Below are positions 14,596 to 20,295 of a DNA stretch of 22,570 bases, piece by piece. Both the position numbers and the translations under genes were made by a program. The first letter of the stretch is position 1. Each line of letters opens with the position of its first letter. Source of the DNA: JANNRW01 sp031401815 (GTDB lineage: Bacteria > Desulfobacterota > Desulfuromonadia > Geobacterales > DSM-12255); contig JANNRW010000249.1 in NCBI GenBank assembly GCA_031401815.1, forward strand, positions 1 to 22,570. The letters run 5' to 3'. The notes beneath the pieces are model-generated. The model ran no database searches. It had not been told where the DNA came from and was given only the letters and a program-made list of their open reading frames with translations.

Positions 14596-14838
14596 ATGAT
14601 AATTAAGATTAACTTCACGGACCCAGGTAATGTCAGCATGCCTGTAACTAGATATGAAACGATTGTAGACTCTAAATCACTTTATGTGGGAACCTCTCTT
14701 CGTGCGGACGGATCAAATGGATACTATATGAAGTTGTCAGGCGATAACTTTACCATACTAAAAGAAGATTACGATAATATCGGCGCTATTATGCTGGCAA
14801 CAAACCAAGTGCCTGAACTAGTGGAAATTGAGCAATAG
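14596..14838 (+). CDS. Hypothetical protein, 80 aa
   Basis: Start ATG 14596, SD GGAG 6 nt upstream. It is a soluble, acidic, beta-rich-looking protein (MIIKINFTDPGNVSMPVTRYE, NGYYMKLSGDNFTILKEDY). No family is recognised. It has its own extended -10 promoter, setting it apart from the genes before it. It is the last clear gene before the convergent accessory operon. Confidence 0.6.
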   Translation: MIIKINFTDPGNVSMPVTRYETIVDSKSLYVGTSLRADGSNGYYMKLSGDNFTILKEDYDNIGAIMLATNQVPELVEIEQ

Positions 14839-14936
14839 TTACGTTGTTAATGTAAACCATCCTCAGGGTAAGGTCACTGCCTGGGTAAAAAGGGGATGGT
14901 TTGCGCTTGTTTATGTGCCCGGTACTTGTGTATAGA
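14829..14936 (+). CDS. Possible 35-residue small ORF
   Basis: A TTG at 14829, overlapping the preceding gene end, opens a frame reading SNSYVVNVNHPQGKVTAWVK then RGWFALVYVPGTCV. The composition looks protein-like, but there is no convincing SD and the region also holds a strong inverted repeat, so this is weakly supported. Confidence 0.25.
14854..14902. terminator. Nested inverted repeat, possible terminator
   Basis: A 9-bp perfect inverted repeat, AAACCATCC (14854-14862) and GGATGGTTT (14894-14902), encloses a second pair, CAGG (14864-14867) and CCTG (14880-14883). It lies between the last rightward gene and the convergent accessory operon. It has no long U-tract. Confidence 0.45.
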
Positions 14937-14958
14937 AACCCATTTGTCTATGCATAGG

Positions 14959-15264
14959 TTAAGGGCGCACCTTACATACTAGGTGGTTTTCAACAATCTG
15001 GTGGTTGGTCTGTACAAGGCGAAAATCACCTATTATGTTATTTCTCCTTTTCTCCTTTTCTCGTTTATACCCAAGCCTTTCAAGCCAGGCTATTTCCCAT
15101 TCTTCATTGAGTCTTTCGCATATAGACAATTTGACTTCTAGTCTCCTAGTATACGCCTTTAAAGCTAATATCTTTTTATTTAAATGACTATCTCTAGCCC
15201 AAAGAAGATGATATGTTATAGCGCCAACTAAGCCGCATATAAAGCCATTTATTAAGTAGTCCAT
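14959..15264 (-). CDS. Membrane-anchored coiled-coil protein
   Basis: This encodes 101 residues, SD AGGAG 8 nt before ATG 15264. An N-terminal hydrophobic segment (LINGFICGLVGAITYHLLWA) is followed by a charged helical region (NKKILALKAYTRRLEVKLSICERLNEEWE). It would sit in the inner membrane with most of its length in one compartment. No family recognised; it is the last gene of the accessory operon, 3 nt after the previous stop. Confidence 0.65.
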   Translation of the reverse strand: MDYLINGFICGLVGAITYHLLWARDSHLNKKILALKAYTRRLEVKLSICERLNEEWEIAWLERLGYKREKEKRRNNIIGDFRLVQTNHQIVENHLVCKVRP

Positions 15265-15266
15265 TT

Positions 15267-15530
15267 CTATTTCTCCTGTAAATTAATATTATGAACATCA
15301 TCTATTATGATTGCACCATCGAATTTATTGCCAATTGTGAATTTTGGCCTAAATTCATTTAACATAGAGCAATAAACAGAATTGTCTATTGCTTTTATAA
15401 AGACCGGATGTAAAACATGATCACATTCTTTGCAGGCTATGTGACCAATGTTATGGACTGGCTTAGTGTAGAGCGATAACTCTTTCCCGCAATTTTGGCA
15501 TATTAGATTTCCAAATGGCAACCTCATCAT
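15267..15530 (-). CDS. Zn-ribbon protein, 87 aa
   Basis: This encodes 87 residues, start overlapping the upstream stop (ATGATG) with SD AGGAG. Two Cys pairs, CQNCGK (near residue 11) and CKECDH (near residue 33), form a standard zinc ribbon; a third Cys is in SVYCSM. The C-terminal half is beta-like (FTIGNKFDGAIIIDDVH). Function unknown. Confidence 0.65.
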   Translation of the reverse strand: MMRLPFGNLICQNCGKELSLYTKPVHNIGHIACKECDHVLHPVFIKAIDNSVYCSMLNEFRPKFTIGNKFDGAIIIDDVHNINLQEK

Positions 15531-16354
15531 TCTTTCTCCTGCAAGCTGACTAAGTAGGTGATTTTTTTAAAAAATTCAATTCTTTTTTTCTCATAAATTA
15601 AGCCGTTCATTGAGATATGCCTCATCTCTCTCGGTACAATCCATTCAAACATTTCTCCAAATTCTTCACGCAGTTCCTCAACCGTCACTTTCTCTGGCGG
15701 CTTTTCTTCAATAGGGGTGCAGACATGGCATTTCTCAATACCCCCAATTCCCTCAACATGACTACATGCTCGGGCATACAATAGGCCCTTTTCCTCAGGA
15801 AAGCAGAATGGGCAGTCTGTGCAATCGCACCCCCTATCTTTAACTTTAGTAAAAGTAGCAAAACCAGCAAATTGACGCCTCACAAAACAAAGCATCTTCT
15901 TTTCTAGCCAGTCTTCGTCTATGGCATTCTGTCCGAAGGAACTAAATTTGTTATATTCAAAGCTTGCTTGCTGAACCTCTTCTTTTCGTCTTTTGTCATA
16001 GCAAGCATTACTTCTACACAACATAAAACCCAGTACATTCTCTAATGCGCAGCCGCATTCAGGGCATATATTTTTATTTTTCTTATTTTCTTCTTCAAGC
16101 TCTGGGGGCTCATCTGGCCATGGAACATTTTTACAAGCATCGTATAGAGCTTTGGCAGGGCATTCCTCATAAACCACCCCGTCTTTTTCGACGATCCAGT
16201 CGGTGGCCTTACAATATTCATCGCTAATTCTTAGTTGGTGGCCTATGCTATTATCAAGCCACCCGTCTTCGAAATAAAACTTATTCTGTGGTTTAGATTT
16301 CATATAAGCCTCTCCACCATCCAAAATCATGTCAATTGCTTCGTTGTATTTCAT
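15527..16354 (-). CDS. Tad2/DUF2829-like N-terminus with Cys-rich region
   Basis: This encodes 275 residues. Residues 1-57 begin KYNEAIDMILDGGEAYMKS and end CKATDWIVEK, a pattern like the Tad2/DUF2829-type phage domain (F/Y-x-EAL-x-x-LKxGK at the start, AxDW-hydrophobic at the end). Residues about 95-115 contain CPECGC and CRSNAC, a probable zinc ribbon. Residues about 175-185 contain CDCTDCPFCFP and about 210-212 CHVC. The rest is charged and helical. The start overlaps the upstream stop (ATGA) with SD GGGAG. Tad2 proteins of other phages counter Thoeris by binding its signal molecule; whether this does is unknown. The resemblance is short and unverified. Confidence 0.6.
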   Translation of the reverse strand: MKYNEAIDMILDGGEAYMKSKPQNKFYFEDGWLDNSIGHQLRISDEYCKATDWIVEKDGVVYEECPAKALYDACKNVPWPDEPPELEEENKKNKNICPECGCALENVLGFMLCRSNACYDKRRKEEVQQASFEYNKFSSFGQNAIDEDWLEKKMLCFVRRQFAGFATFTKVKDRGCDCTDCPFCFPEEKGLLYARACSHVEGIGGIEKCHVCTPIEEKPPEKVTVEELREEFGEMFEWIVPREMRHISMNGLIYEKKRIEFFKKITYLVSLQEKE

Positions 16355-16521
16355 TTAGAATTCTCCCGTTCATCTTGTATTTTTTTAAGCAAGGTTACGG
16401 TGTATGGTTCATCTTTATCGGTGCATACGCCGCCAAATGTAACTATATCTTTTGCCATTGCGATAGGTATATCGATAGCAACATTTTCGACAAGCTTCGT
16501 TAATTTTGAAAATATGCTCAT
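16351..16521 (-). CDS. Small phage protein, 56 aa
   Basis: Start ATG 16521 with SD GAGGA 7 nt upstream, and stop overlapping the next start in ATGA. The sequence (MSIFSKLTKLVENVAIDIPI, then VTFGGVCTDKDEPYTVTLLKKI) resembles a recurrent small phage protein with a KDVxTxGGxxTDxDEPYTVxxLKK core. I know no function for it. Confidence 0.7.
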   Translation of the reverse strand: MSIFSKLTKLVENVAIDIPIAMAKDIVTFGGVCTDKDEPYTVTLLKKIQDERENSK

Positions 16522-16523
16522 TT

Positions 16524-16708
16524 TTAATCCTCGTAATCTTCTAGTTGCTTCTGTAGCTTTTCAAGCCCATATTGCATCATTTGCTCAATAGCTTTCGGCG
16601 TTATTACTTTAGCAACAGCCTCCTGGATAGCCTTTTTATTTTCTGGCATATCAAGGTATTCTTTTGCTTTTTCTTTATATCTTCTAAACTAATCAGTACT
16701 CTCTTCAT
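16524..16708 (-). CDS. Frameshifted gene (two frames, one product?)
   Basis: Two reading frames join into one plausible protein. Frame 1 starts at ATG 16708, overlapping the previous stop (ATGA) with GGGGGAT upstream, and gives MKRVLISLEDIKKK. Frame 2 then gives KEYLDMPENKKAIQEAVAKVITPKAIEQMMQYGLEKLQKQLEDYED and ends at 16524. Frame 1 alone continues only to 16604 with a basic, unlikely sequence. The switch is in or beside the A5 run at 16668-16672 (minus-strand GAAAAAG, after AAAG) and needs a -1 shift. It could be programmed frameshifting, a 1-nt deletion, or an assembly error. If unshifted, a separate 41-residue gene at 16524-16649 (ATG, weak SD) would remain. Confidence 0.5.
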
Positions 16709-16974
16709 TGATGGTATCCCCCGGCGCGGTATCTATTTCTTAAAGGAGGCACATAACACCGCGTAGGTGCTTCATAATTATCATTTCCGGTGACTATATC
16801 CCATCCAGCATCACAGGAATAGGTTGTATATATCTGTCCACATGGTAACATCGTTGTAGTATCAACTGTACAGTGATGTTCTCTAATGAAATCATACTGA
16901 TACCTTTCAAGAGAGTACGCTTGCGCGGTGACGCTAAACAACACCAATAAACTAATCAATACTTTTTTTGTCAT
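16705..16974 (-). CDS. Secreted Cys-rich protein with signal peptide
   Basis: This encodes 89 residues. A clear N-terminal signal peptide (MTKKVLISLLVLFSVTAQAYS) with AQA as the probable cleavage site predicts export to the periplasm. The mature part has four Cys (HHCTVD, LPCGQIY, YSCDAGW and TRCYVPP), which could form two disulfides. SD GGAGGGG lies before ATG 16974, and the start overlaps the YopX-like gene stop. No family is recognised; secreted phage proteins of this kind can affect the envelope, but this is only a guess. Confidence 0.7.
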   Translation of the reverse strand: MTKKVLISLLVLFSVTAQAYSLERYQYDFIREHHCTVDTTTMLPCGQIYTTYSCDAGWDIVTGNDNYEAPTRCYVPPLRNRYRAGGYHQ

Positions 16975-17393
16975 TCCTTCCCCTCCAAAAGTTCAGAATT
17001 AGAGAATCGGTTGCCGATGACTTTAATCCTAGGGCACTCCCAGAAAAAATAATAACCTGTATTTTCGGAAGCGCCTTTAGCAATAAAAGAAGATTTGTCA
17101 TTATCCCACAATGCTACACCAATAAAAGATTCATTATGACGCTCTCTGGTAAAAACACGTAACACATCCCCCTCCCAAATCTCTTTCCCCTCGCAGTCGT
17201 AGAGGCCCGTGTCAAATGAAACCTCATATCTATCATCGACTGGCACCGGGTCGGAAGAAAGCTCCGCGCCATCGAGCACATTGCACAGCACCCCATCCGC
17301 CCTGATAAATAATTCTTCATACAATTCAGCTGCCGGCATATAATGCATATGCTTTTCTTCTTTATCCCAAACCCTAAACTTAAATCTTGTCAT
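16971..17393 (-). CDS. YopX family protein
   Basis: This encodes 140 residues. ATG 17393 is chosen over an earlier in-frame ATG (17417) because an SD (AGGAG) lies just before it and the start overlaps the upstream stop (ATGA). The sequence fits the YopX family common in phages: FKFRVWDKEEKHMHYM at the start, then FDTGLYDCEGKEIWEGDVL (about residues 60-78), FIGVALWDNDKSSF, and a C-terminal IKVIGNRFSNSELL. The molecular role is unknown; members are small beta-barrel-like phage proteins. Third in a run of four genes joined by stop/start overlaps. Confidence 0.85.
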   Translation of the reverse strand: MTRFKFRVWDKEEKHMHYMPAAELYEELFIRADGVLCNVLDGAELSSDPVPVDDRYEVSFDTGLYDCEGKEIWEGDVLRVFTRERHNESFIGVALWDNDKSSFIAKGASENTGYYFFWECPRIKVIGNRFSNSELLEGKE

Positions 17394-17884
17394 CTCTCTT
17401 TCTCCTGTGTTATCCATGAAAAGTCAACATCATGACTATCATCTATTGCTTTAATAACTATACATTTTCTACCATCAGAATCAGAATCAGAATCAGAAGC
17501 AGTAAATATTAAATTTGGCCATACATCTTCTTCGTATCTAAAATACCCCAAGAGAGTGTCGGAACACTCATCTATATAAGGCTGAATCCAATGCAAGAAT
17601 TTACCTATTTCAGAATCGTAATTCTTTATATTTGACCTTACATTTAATACTATACCTGAAAAATGCTCTTTATCAATACATCTGGCATTTGTCATTGGGA
17701 AATAAGCGCTATCACCCGTGAATAATCCTTGCCATCTGTCGCATTCAAAGAATGGATGATTTGGCCGATTCAAGGGTAGCTCTGTATGCCCATTTCTTAG
17801 CATATAGTGAAGTATATCCATAACGTCCTTTGGCGTATCTTTTTTTAGCCTTGCATTAAAATGAAATTCTGTGTACATTCCCAT
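17390..17884 (-). CDS. Conserved phage hypothetical protein, 164 aa
   Basis: This encodes 164 residues, starting MGMYTEFHFNARLKKDTPKDVMDIL, the start of a common phage protein whose middle reads HPFFECDRWQ and VRSNIKNYDSEIGKFLHWIQPY, with YFRYEED near the end. No function is known. SD GGAGA precedes the start. Near residue 133 is a run of Ser-Asp pairs (SDSDSDSD) encoded by four perfect hexamers. It is the first gene after a 110-nt structured intergenic segment. Confidence 0.75.
   Translation of the reverse strand: MGMYTEFHFNARLKKDTPKDVMDILHYMLRNGHTELPLNRPNHPFFECDRWQGLFTGDSAYFPMTNARCIDKEHFSGIVLNVRSNIKNYDSEIGKFLHWIQPYIDECSDTLLGYFRYEEDVWPNLIFTASDSDSDSDGRKCIVIKAIDDSHDVDFSWITQEKER
17475..17498. 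repeat. Hexanucleotide repeat encoding Ser-Asp
   Basis: Four perfect TCAGAA units (plus-strand reading) within the 164-residue gene give Ser-Asp repeats on the minus strand. Like the larger array at 8566-8751, the unit is six bases, so length changes stay in frame. Confidence 0.85.
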
Positions 17885-17994
17885 TCTCTTCTCTCCAATC
17901 TATGTTATACTATCTTTGCGGTTGCCTGAGTGCGGTTAATGGGCGATGCACGGGGGACCTAGTTACCGCTGATTAGGGCCCAGCCACTTATTGT
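17885..17994 (-). ncRNA. Structured intergenic segment, possible leader RNA
   Basis: This GC-richer stretch without an ORF lies before the 164-residue gene. On the minus strand GCGGTAA (17969-17963) can pair with TTAACCGC (17939-17932, one bulge) or alternatively with GCAACCGC (17925-17918). This gives mutually exclusive hairpins, as in attenuators and riboswitches. A CCAC/GTGG hairpin (about 17983-17996) lies at its 5' end. I recognise no known RNA family; no clear promoter is seen. Confidence 0.35.
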
Positions 17995-18016
17995 GGTGAT
18001 TATGTCTATAATCACC
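17995..18016. terminator. Perfect 9-bp hairpin between small genes
   Basis: GGTGATTAT (17995-18003) pairs with ATAATCACC (18008-18016), with a 4-nt loop. It lies directly after the stop of the 48-residue gene and before the intergenic segment. It lacks a U-tract, so it may be a processing or weak termination site. Confidence 0.5.
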
Positions 18017-18017
18017 C

Positions 18018-18164
18018 TTATTCTTTCACCGGATTACCTGAGTCATTACATCCCGCAACGTAACCTTTACGGTATATTGATTGCAATATTTGTTGTTTAT
18101 CTATGTTATCGCGCGCATACTCTAACTGCATCATATAATCGCCTAATTCTTCTCTGCTTAGCAT
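18018..18164 (-). CDS. Small soluble protein, 48 aa
   Basis: ATG 18164 with a good SD (GAGGTGG) gives MLSREELGDYMMQLEYARDN and a tail YRKGYVAGCNDSGNPVKE. A longer plus-strand frame over the same bases has no SD and is discounted. The protein is charged and helical; no family is recognised. Confidence 0.6.
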   Translation of the reverse strand: MLSREELGDYMMQLEYARDNIDKQQILQSIYRKGYVAGCNDSGNPVKE

Positions 18165-18201
18165 TTATCCACCTCATTCATCTATAATCACCCTTTAACA
18201 T

Positions 18202-18393
18202 TTATCTATTATCCCAGCCCCAAATCGACCCCAAAATACAAATGAAAAAAATGGTCAGCCCTAAGAAGATAACAAACTGAGATACCCCATCATCTTCATG
18301 CTCTATAAAGCAATAAATTTGTCTCCATATAAAACAACCAGATAGCATCATGGTTAAAAATATCTTTATAGTTAGATTCAAAGATTCATTCAT
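18202..18393 (-). CDS. Small membrane protein, 63 aa
   Basis: ATG 18393 follows the repeat motif containing AAGGGTG as SD. The protein has two hydrophobic segments, residues about 8-24 (IKIFLTMMLSGCFIW) and about 38-57 (FVIFLGLTIFFICILGSIW). LSGC in the first could be a lipobox but is followed by hydrophobic residues, so I favour a two-helix membrane protein. Function unknown. Confidence 0.65.
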   Translation of the reverse strand: MNESLNLTIKIFLTMMLSGCFIWRQIYCFIEHEDDGVSQFVIFLGLTIFFICILGSIWGWDNR

Positions 18394-18445
18394 ATATAAT
18401 CACCCTTTATAAACCGCCCATCAAAGACAGGCGGCTTGGTTAAAA

Positions 18446-18958
18446 CTACATGTCGCGCATCATTCTATGGAAAGGACAATCGCACTTTTCATCCTTTGGC
18501 TTTTCTTCTTTTTTGTTGGGAGATTTGATGACCCAGTCTTTTTTGGTAAGCATGTCTTTATATATTTGAATCTGAAGGCCCTCTTCCCAATCATAAAATG
18601 GGCTGCTATTTTTTTGCAAAATAGACCTGTTCGGTCTCCCATCGCCAAGCTTGTATAGCCACTTAGGGGCGCTAGTTTGATACATGATTGAATCATCATC
18701 TCTATCAAGTAATTCTTGTAATGCCTCAGTAAAGCCCATCTCTTTCTCTTCTCTCCATATTTCCCACTCATCTGACTCTACCTGTTCACTTGAAGGCCTA
18801 AATTCATGCCAATCTGACCACTTCTCACCATTAAACTCCCTTTGCTGAACTTGACGAAAAGTGTGACCAGTAGCTCGAATCTGCTTTATTCTGCTATCTA
18901 TCTTAATCTCTACTATTTCTCCGTCTATAGCGCTTCTTAATGCTTCTCTTAAGTTCAT
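18446..18958 (-). CDS. Protein with two tandem Tad2/DUF2829-like domains
   Basis: This encodes 170 residues. ATG 18958 (NLREALRS) has GGAG 7 nt upstream; the TTG at 18970 is less likely. Residues 1-65 begin MNLREALRSAIDGEIVEIK and end VESDEWEIWREE. A second similar unit (residues about 67-145) begins MGFTEALQELL and ends KKDWVIKSP. Both follow the EAL-at-start, D/K-E/D-W-hydrophobic-at-end pattern of Tad2/DUF2829-like phage domains, as does the N-terminus of the 275-residue gene. A Lys-rich linker and CDCPFHRMM finish the protein, a possible zinc-binding tail. The relation to Tad2 is inference from short motifs. Confidence 0.6.
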   Translation of the reverse strand: MNLREALRSAIDGEIVEIKIDSRIKQIRATGHTFRQVQQREFNGEKWSDWHEFRPSSEQVESDEWEIWREEKEMGFTEALQELLDRDDDSIMYQTSAPKWLYKLGDGRPNRSILQKNSSPFYDWEEGLQIQIYKDMLTKKDWVIKSPNKKEEKPKDEKCDCPFHRMMRDM

Positions 18959-18979
18959 ATATATCTCCAATTGTTAACG

Positions 18980-19183
18980 TTAAAACTCAAACTCACACCA
19001 ATCACATACATATACACACTTACCGCTCAATGATGGCATATCATAGGCACATACCTCTTTGCAATTAGGGCATTCAAGCATTTTGTATTTTGGTTGCTTG
19101 AATGGCAAACCCATGTTAAGCGCTTCCAATATATCAGGAACTTGGTCCTTAATTACTTCTTCTATTTTATGTTTTACGTTCAT
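18980..19183 (-). CDS. Small Zn-ribbon protein, 67 aa
   Basis: This encodes 67 residues with CPNCKE (near residue 39) and CDWCEF (near residue 60), a clear zinc ribbon. The N-terminal half is helical (KHKIEEVIKDQVPDILEAL). The start overlaps the upstream stop and has AAGGGG as SD. Role unknown. Confidence 0.65.
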   Translation of the reverse strand: MNVKHKIEEVIKDQVPDILEALNMGLPFKQPKYKMLECPNCKEVCAYDMPSLSGKCVYVCDWCEFEF

Positions 19184-19398
19184 TTAAATAACCCCTTTAT
19201 TCTTTGCCATAATTTACTTGGCTTTGGTTCATCGTATGCGTTATATAAGAGTACGCTTTGAGCGTAATGATTTGTATAGTTCTGCCAGTCCGCGATAGTC
19301 TTCATAAGGGCTATAGAATACTGCTCTTGAAATCTTATCTCCGCCCATCGCTTAAGCTCTTCACCCATAACAGGCGGATTTATTTGGTTAAGAAACAT
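19180..19398 (-). CDS. Hypothetical protein, 72 aa
   Basis: This encodes 72 residues, SD GAGGGG before ATG 19398, and an extended -10 promoter just upstream (19426-19431). The protein is helical and amphipathic (GEELKRWAEIRFQEQYSIALMKTIADWQNY) with a basic end (KLWQRIKGLFK). No family recognised. Its own promoter suggests independent expression from the rest of the operon. Confidence 0.65.
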   Translation of the reverse strand: MFLNQINPPVMGEELKRWAEIRFQEQYSIALMKTIADWQNYTNHYAQSVLLYNAYDEPKPSKLWQRIKGLFK

Positions 19399-19425
19399 AT
19401 TATCCCCTCAACAAAAGGGCGGCAT

Positions 19426-19431
19426 ATTATA
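19426..19431 (-). promoter_or_regulatory. Extended -10 promoter in accessory operon
   Basis: On the minus strand TGGTATAAT gives a perfect -10 with extended TG; the -35 is weak. It lies between the pilin-like membrane gene and the 72-residue gene, allowing a second transcript. Confidence 0.5.
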
Positions 19432-19451
19432 CCACCCCTCTATCTTCATTA

Positions 19452-19634
19452 CTATTTATCAGCTGCTTTATCTGCATCACAGCTACCATTCATTTTACAC
19501 ACAGACACTTTCTGGTCTGCATCATGCTTCGGTGGGTGATTGCCAATAAGACCAGCCAAACCAACCCCAACTAACATGCTCACGCCAATAAGAATGACGC
19601 CGATAAAACCTGATTGCTTCTTTAAACTCTTCAT
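19452..19634 (-). CDS. Small membrane protein with pilin-like N-terminus
   Basis: This encodes 60 residues, SD GGAG. The N-terminus (MKSLKKQSGFIGVILIGVSM) has a basic leader, Gly-Phe and a hydrophobic helix, resembling type IV prepilin starts but without the usual Glu at position 5. One membrane helix spans residues about 9-30. The tail has two Cys (VCKMNGSC), possibly a disulfide if exposed to the periplasm. No family is recognised; a real pilin link is doubtful. Confidence 0.6.
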   Translation of the reverse strand: MKSLKKQSGFIGVILIGVSMLVGVGLAGLIGNHPPKHDADQKVSVCKMNGSCDADKAADK

Positions 19635-19663
19635 TTCAATTGCTCCTACTTTACGTTAAAAAC

Positions 19664-19700
19664 GCTGGTCACTCCAGCCCTGTTGCGTGGATTATTCCAC
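19664..19700. terminator. Two small hairpins between genes
   Basis: GCTGG/CCAGC (19664-19668 with 19674-19678) and GTGGA/TCCAC (19687-19691 with 19696-19700) lie between the KfrA-like stop and the next start. They could attenuate read-through; neither has a U-tract. Confidence 0.35.
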
Positions 19701-19707
19701 ATGCTCT

Positions 19708-19965
19708 TTACTTCACTTCTAAATTTAATAATCTAGCCATCAATCGAACCAGACTTATCATGTCCTTGCGCAAAGCATAATCTTTATCTTTGCTGCTAGA
19801 CCGTTCGCCGCGTAACTCTCGCAAATGCTGCATGATTGTAGTTTTGCTCCCAGTTCCTAGCTCATCACGCACGCTTTCAATCGTAACTTTTATCTTCTTC
19901 TTTTGCAGTTTCGAGACAGCCTTAACCACCTCTTCATATGTAACACCAAATCTTCCGCTAGACAT
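19708..19965 (-). CDS. KfrA N-terminal-like DNA-binding protein
   Basis: This encodes 85 residues. The sequence GVTYEEVVKAVSKLQKKKIKVTIESVRDELGTGSKTTIMQHLRELR (about residues 7-52) matches the DNA-binding N-terminal domain of plasmid KfrA (winged helix-turn-helix with the GTGSKTTI recognition segment). The long coiled coil of full-length KfrA is absent, so this is a minimal DNA-binding version. It overlaps the CsrA gene by 8 nt and has SD AGGAGG/GAGGGG. As transcription regulator paired with a CsrA homologue, it may control this operon; the target is unknown. Confidence 0.8.
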   Translation of the reverse strand: MSSGRFGVTYEEVVKAVSKLQKKKIKVTIESVRDELGTGSKTTIMQHLRELRGERSSSKDKDYALRKDMISLVRLMARLLNLEVK

Positions 19966-20164
19966 TTCCCCTCTCCTCCTTTATCCTTTCATTCACTTCA
20001 TTGCGATGCACCACAATGTTCTTAGGCGCTTTTACCGATAGAAATACCCGCCCACCTGAGTGTTGTTCTATCTTAGTCACCGTTACCGTTACATTGTCGC
20101 CAATAACGATAGACTCGTTCTGACGCCTTGTTAATACTAAATTGCCGCATTCTAAATCGTCCAT
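19958..20164 (-). CDS. csrA: CsrA-family RNA-binding regulator
   Basis: This encodes 68 residues with a nearly complete CsrA core: LVLTRRQNESIVIGDNVTVTV (from about residue 9), then GGRVFLSVKAPKNIVVHRNEV. The VHR segment keeps the Arg that contacts GGA-containing RNA. It differs from host CsrA by an 8-residue N-terminal extension (MDDLECGN), a 3-residue loop insertion (about residues 33-37, QHSGG), and Asn in place of the usual Gly in xGE. CsrA proteins bind ANGGA sites near ribosome binding sites to block or stabilise mRNAs. Here it may redirect host or phage mRNAs. SD AAGGGG; start ATG 20164, no nearer start exists. Overlaps the KfrA-like gene. Confidence 0.88.
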   Translation of the reverse strand: MDDLECGNLVLTRRQNESIVIGDNVTVTVTKIEQHSGGRVFLSVKAPKNIVVHRNEVNERIKEERGNV

Positions 20165-20175
20165 TCCATTTCCCC

Positions 20176-20295
20176 TTAATTAACCATCGTGTAATATCTA
20201 ACCGCGAGCTCAAATGCCAGCAAACTAAGCGCTGCTATTAATGCAGCATATGTTACACGGTCAAATCTGCTCTTGTATCGTTTGTATCGAATCAT
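20176..20295 (-). CDS. Small single-pass membrane protein, 39 aa
   Basis: ATG 20295 with SD GGGAG; the start overlaps the previous stop (ATGA). A basic N-terminus (MIRYKRYKSRFDR) precedes one membrane helix (VTYAALIAALSLLAFELAV), giving a predicted N-in orientation. Role unknown. Confidence 0.65.
   Translation of the reverse strand: MIRYKRYKSRFDRVTYAALIAALSLLAFELAVRYYTMVN

Larger units (their letters stand above)
18007..18407. repeat. Three copies of a 13-nt intergenic motif
   Basis: TATAATCACCCTT occurs exactly at 18007-18019, 18183-18195 and 18395-18407. On the minus strand it reads AAGGGTGATTATA and includes the SD of the 63-residue membrane gene. The second copy is also followed by ATGAATGA, like the start of that gene, but opens only a 7-codon frame. 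Confidence 0.75.

Noticed and set aside
17885..17994. Possible tRNA
   Set aside because: There is no T-loop signature or acceptor stem; only simple hairpins can be drawn.
17993..18187. Plus-strand 64-residue hydrophobic frame
   Set aside because: It lies opposite a minus-strand gene with a good SD (18018-18164) and has no SD or promoter of its own.
18414..18434. Small hairpin CCGCC/GGCGG after the tandem Tad2-like gene
   Set aside because: Only a 5-bp stem with an 11-nt loop and no U-tract; too weak to call a terminator.
19635..19692. 18-residue frame starting MWNNPRNRAG in the gap before the pilin-like gene
   Set aside because: It is very short, lacks a clear SD and overlaps two hairpins; not separable from chance.
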